18,887 bases of DNA from Methanobacterium sp. Lineage in GTDB: Archaea; Methanobacteriota; Methanobacteria; Methanobacteriales; Methanobacteriaceae. The notes under the pieces were generated by a model. That model did no database searches. It was not told the origin of the DNA and was given only the letters and a program-made list of their open reading frames with translations. Location: positions 1 to 18,887 of the forward strand of contig JACWMK010000041.1 of assembly GCA_015661405.1 (NCBI GenBank), given 5' to 3'. Positions 15,507 to 18,887 of the stretch are shown piece by piece; positions within the stretch are counted from its first letter, which is position 1, and each line of letters begins with the position of its first letter. The position numbers were made by a program, and so were the translations under genes.

Positions 15507-16358
15507 ATGACTAAAAATGTTGAAATATCTATTCTAATTCACACTATTAATGAAGAGAGGAATATAAGAAATTGTCTAGAAACCGTGAAATGGGCGGATG
15601 AGATTATAATTATTGACATGTATAGTGATGATAAAACAGTGGAGATAGCGAAAGAGTACACTGATAAAATATTTTATCATGAGAGAATGGGTTACGCTGA
15701 TCCCGCTAGGCAATTCGGTTTAGAGAAAGCTACTCATGAATGGGTTCTTCAGGTTGATGCGGATGAATTAGTACCATTAAAATTGAGAAATAAATTAATT
15801 CAGATAATGGGAGAGGATTTAGCGGATATTGTTATAATTCCCCATAATAACTATTTTTTTGGACATTTAATGGAAGAAACAGGTTGGGGAGCCTTACAGG
15901 ATAGTCATCGTAGATTATTTAAAAAAGATTATATTTTTATAACTCATAATATACACTCTTCATTCATAGAACGAGATGATGCAAGATATTATGAAATAAA
16001 AAATCCTGAGGAAGGATTTATACATTTTAATTATTTAGATGTAGAGCAATTCATGGAAAAATTAAATCGTTACACGACTATTGAAGCTGAAAATTTATTT
16101 GAAGATAATGAGGATATTAAATTTAGAACAATTATTAATCAGATATTTAATGAATTCAGAAAACGATATCTAAAATTAAATGGACGTAAAGAAGGATTTA
16201 GGGGATTTGGATTAAGTTTTTTAATGGCTACTTATCGTGTAGTAACTTATATGAAGTTAAAACTTATGAATGAGTATGATTCAAGGAATCCACAAGAGAA
16301 AATCATAGAAGAATACTATAATCTAGCTCGTGAAGTTATTAATGAATATGAAAAATAA
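15507..16358 (+). CDS. GT2 family glycosyltransferase, WaaE/KdtX-like
   Basis: This 283-residue protein has ISILIHTINEERNIRNCLET (7-26), WADEIIIIDMYSDDKT (29-44), and a DADE metal-binding motif (84-87) within LQVDADELVP. EWVLQ precedes it, and GYADPARQFGLEKA (62-75) sits where WaaE-like enzymes carry their basic loop. These features match the WaaE/KdtX group of beta-glucosyltransferases of bacterial lipopolysaccharide cores, although archaeal members are common in surface glycan loci. The C-terminus is alpha-helical and positively charged (FRKRYLKLNGRKEGFR, near 217-232), suggesting membrane association. GGAGG at 15491-15495 lies 11 bases before the ATG. It ends 38 bases from the convergent flippase gene. 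Confidence 0.82.
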   Translation: MTKNVEISILIHTINEERNIRNCLETVKWADEIIIIDMYSDDKTVEIAKEYTDKIFYHERMGYADPARQFGLEKATHEWVLQVDADELVPLKLRNKLIQIMGEDLADIVIIPHNNYFFGHLMEETGWGALQDSHRRLFKKDYIFITHNIHSSFIERDDARYYEIKNPEEGFIHFNYLDVEQFMEKLNRYTTIEAENLFEDNEDIKFRTIINQIFNEFRKRYLKLNGRKEGFRGFGLSFLMATYRVVTYMKLKLMNEYDSRNPQEKIIEEYYNLAREVINEYEK

Positions 16359-16396
16359 TTATGCTGATTATATTAAATTCCATGTTTTAATTAATT

Positions 16397-17851
16397 TTAA
16401 AAAGTTTTTTTTATTATTTCTTTAATTTTATTTAAATTAATTATTTCTTTCAAAATAGCATAATCTTCATCTGTAAAGGTTTTTAGAGCAATTATAACAG
16501 CGAAATATATTATAGTTGCAATTAAAATATCTAAAAATAAGTTTAATTCAACGGTCTTAATGATGAATAAAGCCATTACAATACTTGCTATAGCTGGCTT
16601 GAAGATAACGGAAGGTAAATTAATTTTACAAAATGATCTTGAAAGAATGTAGAAACATAGAATGAAAACAACCAATTCTGTGATTATAGTTACTACAGCA
16701 GCCCCTATGTAACTATAAGTAGGTATAAGTAATAAATTTAAGGAGATATTCACAGTCATAGAAATGAAGGTGATTTTAAGTAACAAGTTTTGCCGATTCA
16801 TGGCGGGAATTATTGTTCCAAAGATATAATTTAAGAAAGTTATAGGAATAGACCAAATTAAGATCTGAAGGATCAAGATGGATGGTAGAAATTTGGGATA
16901 AATTAAATGGATAATTTGAGGGGATAGAAGCGATATTCCTACTGCGATGGGTAATGATAGTATAGTAAAGTATTTAAAGGATTTTTTGTAGGTGTATTTT
17001 AGTGAATCTTCCGAGGAGACAAAAAAATTTGAAAAAACAGGGAATATGGCTGTCGTAAAAACACCAGGAAGGAATAAGAAAACCATCATTAAATTATAAG
17101 AAGCACTATAATAACCGACCTGTACACTGGTTTTTAAGATGGATAAGAGTACAGTATCTATCCTATAAGCGATCAAAGAGAAAATAGAAACTATTGAAAG
17201 GGGTAATGCTGCCATAATAGCTGGTCTCCAGAAATCATAATCGACTTCAATTTTCGGTAATTCAAACTTTCTTACATAAAAAATCAAAGCGTAAACGAAA
17301 ACAACGGCGTTAGCTATAAGATATAAGTAAGCGAAAGCAATTACACTTAAATTATAAAAAATAAGAATTATTACGCCTATAAGCATTAAAATACTATTAA
17401 CTATTGCTGCCAATGATTGGAATTCCATCTCTTGATAAGATTGAAATATGGAATAGAATACTCCTGAGAATGAATTGAATAATACAGATGCAGTAATGAT
17501 ATAAATTACATAAATCTCCTGTTTTGGATAATGTACCACATTAACAGTTAAAAAAATAAGGAGAAATGTAAAGACGGCTAATATAATTTTCATTACAGTT
17601 GTATTTGCCACATATTTTTTGGCTAAAGAGTTATCCCTGGATACTTCCCGCACTGTTAATGTTCCTAAACCAAGATCAGTGAAGACACCGTAAATTGCAG
17701 TGAGTGCAAGTGCTGTTTGTATAATTCCAAATCCGAGAGGACCCAAATAATTACCCATTTTAATTGCGATAAAAAAGCCTATCACATAAGTTATAATTTG
17801 TGATATGAATAATACAGTTGTATTTTTTGCTACTTTACGCACTGCACTCAT
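16397..17851 (-). CDS. Wzx/RfbX-like oligosaccharide flippase
   Basis: This 484-residue protein is hydrophobic throughout, with about 12-14 predicted membrane spans, the size and shape of polysaccharide transport proteins of the MOP superfamily. The N-terminal KNTTVLFISQIITYVIGF (9-26), MGNYLGPLGFGIIQ (32-45) and TDLGLGTLTVREVSRD (58-73) are typical of archaeal and bacterial Wzx-like flippases. Such proteins move lipid-linked oligosaccharides from the cytoplasmic to the outer face of the membrane. AGGATG about 14 bases upstream of the ATG may be its binding site. It lies downstream of the epimerase gene on the same strand but is separated by 142 bases with a T10 tract on the transcribed strand, so it may have its own promoter. 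It is the only exporter in view, which supports a Wzx-type export route. Confidence 0.86.
   Translation of the reverse strand: MSAVRKVAKNTTVLFISQIITYVIGFFIAIKMGNYLGPLGFGIIQTALALTAIYGVFTDLGLGTLTVREVSRDNSLAKKYVANTTVMKIILAVFTFLLIFLTVNVVHYPKQEIYVIYIITASVLFNSFSGVFYSIFQSYQEMEFQSLAAIVNSILMLIGVIILIFYNLSVIAFAYLYLIANAVVFVYALIFYVRKFELPKIEVDYDFWRPAIMAALPLSIVSIFSLIAYRIDTVLLSILKTSVQVGYYSASYNLMMVFLFLPGVFTTAIFPVFSNFFVSSEDSLKYTYKKSFKYFTILSLPIAVGISLLSPQIIHLIYPKFLPSILILQILIWSIPITFLNYIFGTIIPAMNRQNLLLKITFISMTVNISLNLLLIPTYSYIGAAVVTIITELVVFILCFYILSRSFCKINLPSVIFKPAIASIVMALFIIKTVELNLFLDILIATIIYFAVIIALKTFTDEDYAILKEIINLNKIKEIIKKTF
16405..16412 (+). terminator. T8 tract ending the right-hand + strand GT block
   Basis: T8 lies 46 bases beyond the stop of the 15507 gene, inside the last codons of the convergent flippase gene. 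Transcripts from the + strand would run a few bases into the 3' end of the opposing gene. Confidence 0.35.
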
Positions 17852-17955
17852 TTGATTTTACATCCTAATCCCTATAAAATTTGATAATAAAGAAAATAAA
17901 AATAAATAATCTTTAAAATTAAATAAATATTCCTAAATTTAAAAATTCTTGAAAT

Positions 17956-17965
17956 AAAAAAAAAA
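17956..17965 (-). terminator. T10 terminator after the epimerase gene (minus strand)
   Basis: A10 on the + strand is T10 on the transcribed - strand, 29 bases after the epimerase stop. A T8 tract on the other strand (17975-17982) is adjacent. The remaining sequence to 17851 is AT-rich and may hold the flippase promoter. Confidence 0.45.
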
Positions 17966-17993
17966 TTTCATTAATTTTTTTTATGATATAAAG

Positions 17994-18887
17994 TTAGTCA
18001 AATTTTTGACTAATAAACCATTCAATAGTTTCGCGTAATTCTGATTTAAAATCATTATGTGGATGGAAACCAAATAAACTTGCTTCTGAAATGTCTGCCA
18101 TGGAATGTTTCACATCTCCGGGTCTAGGTTCATCATAAATTGGTGTTATATTTTTCCCGATAATTTCATTGATTATTTTAACCAATTGATTGATTGTAGT
18201 ACTCTTTCCCATTGCAGCATTAAATACACCAGTCACATTTGACTCGCATGCTTTAATATTAGCTTCAGCAACATGTTTAACGTATATAAAATCTCGGCTT
18301 TGTTCACCATCACCATATATAACTGGTCTTTTATTATTCAGGATTGCATTGATGAAATTAGGTATAACTGCAGCGTATTGTGAGTTAGGATCCTGTCGTG
18401 GTCCGAAAATATTAAAGTAACGCAATGAAACAGTGGGGAAACCATAAGCTTCAGTGAAAACTTGACAGTACATTTCTCCTGCAATTTTATTAGCAGCATA
18501 AGGGGATAAAGGATTTAAAAAAGCCTCCTCATTTATAGGTAATGTTTCATTATTACCGTATACTGCAGCTGATGATGCAAAAACTAATTTTTTTATACTA
18601 CTATCTTTTGCTGCTATTAGAACCTTTAAGGTACCATTTACATTGACTTCATTATATTGAAGTGGGTTTAAAATACTTCCAGGAACACTAACCAGTGCTG
18701 CTTGATGAAATATGTAATCTTTATCTTCAAAAATAGTTTTAAGGTTTAAATCGTTAATACTTCCATTAATTAACTCAATATTCTCCTTATTTAAATATTT
18801 AATATTATCTAGTTTACCACTGGATTGATCATCAATAATGGTGATATCATTATTTTCAATTAAAGTTTCTACTAAATGAGATCCAAT
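17994..18887 (-). CDS. NAD-dependent UDP-sugar epimerase (GalE/WbpP-like), 5' end cut by window
   Basis: The frame is open from the stop at 17994 to the window edge, giving 297 visible residues that start IGSHLVETL, the end of the Rossmann GxxGxxG motif; about ten residues are missing. Visible motifs include IIDDQSSGKLDNI (17-29), VFASSAAVYG (near residues 100-109), the catalytic YAANK (130-134, Y-x3-K), LRYFNIFGPRQDPNSQYAA, YGDGEQSRDFIYV and a C-terminal LRETIEWF. This is an extended short-chain dehydrogenase of the UDP-glucose/UDP-GlcNAc 4-epimerase type, interconverting gluco and galacto forms for the glycan. The exact substrate cannot be read; RYFNIFGPRQDPNSQYAAVIP fits GalE and WbpP-like members alike. 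An internal ATG at 18473 is not the start, since the catalytic motif lies before it. Confidence 0.87.
   Translation of the reverse strand: MGSHLVETLIENNDITIIDDQSSGKLDNIKYLNKENIELINGSINDLNLKTIFEDKDYIFHQAALVSVPGSILNPLQYNEVNVNGTLKVLIAAKDSSIKKLVFASSAAVYGNNETLPINEEAFLNPLSPYAANKIAGEMYCQVFTEAYGFPTVSLRYFNIFGPRQDPNSQYAAVIPNFINAILNNKRPVIYGDGEQSRDFIYVKHVAEANIKACESNVTGVFNAAMGKSTTINQLVKIINEIIGKNITPIYDEPRPGDVKHSMADISEASLFGFHPHNDFKSELRETIEWFISQKFD

Noticed and set aside
18190..18420. 76-codon + strand ORF
   Set aside because: Antisense to the epimerase, which has clear motifs in its own frame.
17994..18473. Short 159-residue epimerase starting at the ATG 18473
   Set aside because: The same frame stays open to the window edge and encodes the Y-x3-K catalytic motif and Rossmann segment upstream, so the gene is simply cut by the window.

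Overview
The window is an AT-rich surface-glycan (polysaccharide or glycoprotein-glycan) biosynthesis locus, most likely from a methanogenic archaeon of the order Methanobacteriales (Methanobacterium or Methanobrevibacter type). This assignment is an inference. It rests on strong AT bias, GGTGA and GGAGG ribosome-binding sites, oligo-T gene ends, a DUF2206-type polytopic membrane protein, a dolichyl-phosphate-sugar-synthase-like GT2 enzyme, and a long-form RmlA beside GalU. No rRNA, tRNA, CRISPR array, transposase or integrase was seen.

Layout. The left edge holds the 3' end of a nucleotide-sugar pyrophosphorylase (RmlA/RfbA long form, 1-393). A 310-base gene-free gap and galU (704-1552) follow. 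The + strand continues with a membrane-anchored GT2 enzyme (1799-2926), two GT4 glycosyltransferases (2956-4086 and 4124-5254), a 708-residue multi-spanning DUF2206-like protein (5396-7522), and a GT4 enzyme that overlaps its end (7513-8667). A convergent, hairpin-bearing terminator region lies at 8669-8711. The next block is on the - strand: GT2 (12159-13187), GT4 (10888-12111), GT2 (9777-10820) and GT2 (8723-9697), read from right to left. It looks like one operon in which the three GT2 genes are paralogues with an unusual shared insertion. A divergent promoter gap (13188-13412) leads to + strand GT4 (13413-14564), GT2 (14630-15463) and WaaE-like GT2 (15507-16358) genes. The right end is - strand again: a Wzx-like flippase (16397-17851) and a GalE-like NAD-dependent sugar epimerase cut by the window edge (17994-18887).

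How the genes could work together (inference from families). RmlA, GalU and the epimerase supply dTDP-glucose, UDP-glucose and a C4-epimerised UDP-sugar. The 1799 enzyme may charge a polyprenyl or dolichyl phosphate. Ten further GT2/GT4 enzymes would build an oligosaccharide on a lipid carrier in the cytoplasm. The flippase would move it outward, and the DUF2206 protein is the only candidate in view for an outward-facing polymerase, ligase or lipid-sugar-dependent transferase. The exact glycan cannot be read from the sequence. The most interesting points are the uncharacterised DUF2206 protein, the inserted GT2 paralogue family, and oligo-T tracts that separate most + strand genes but not the - strand GT genes.
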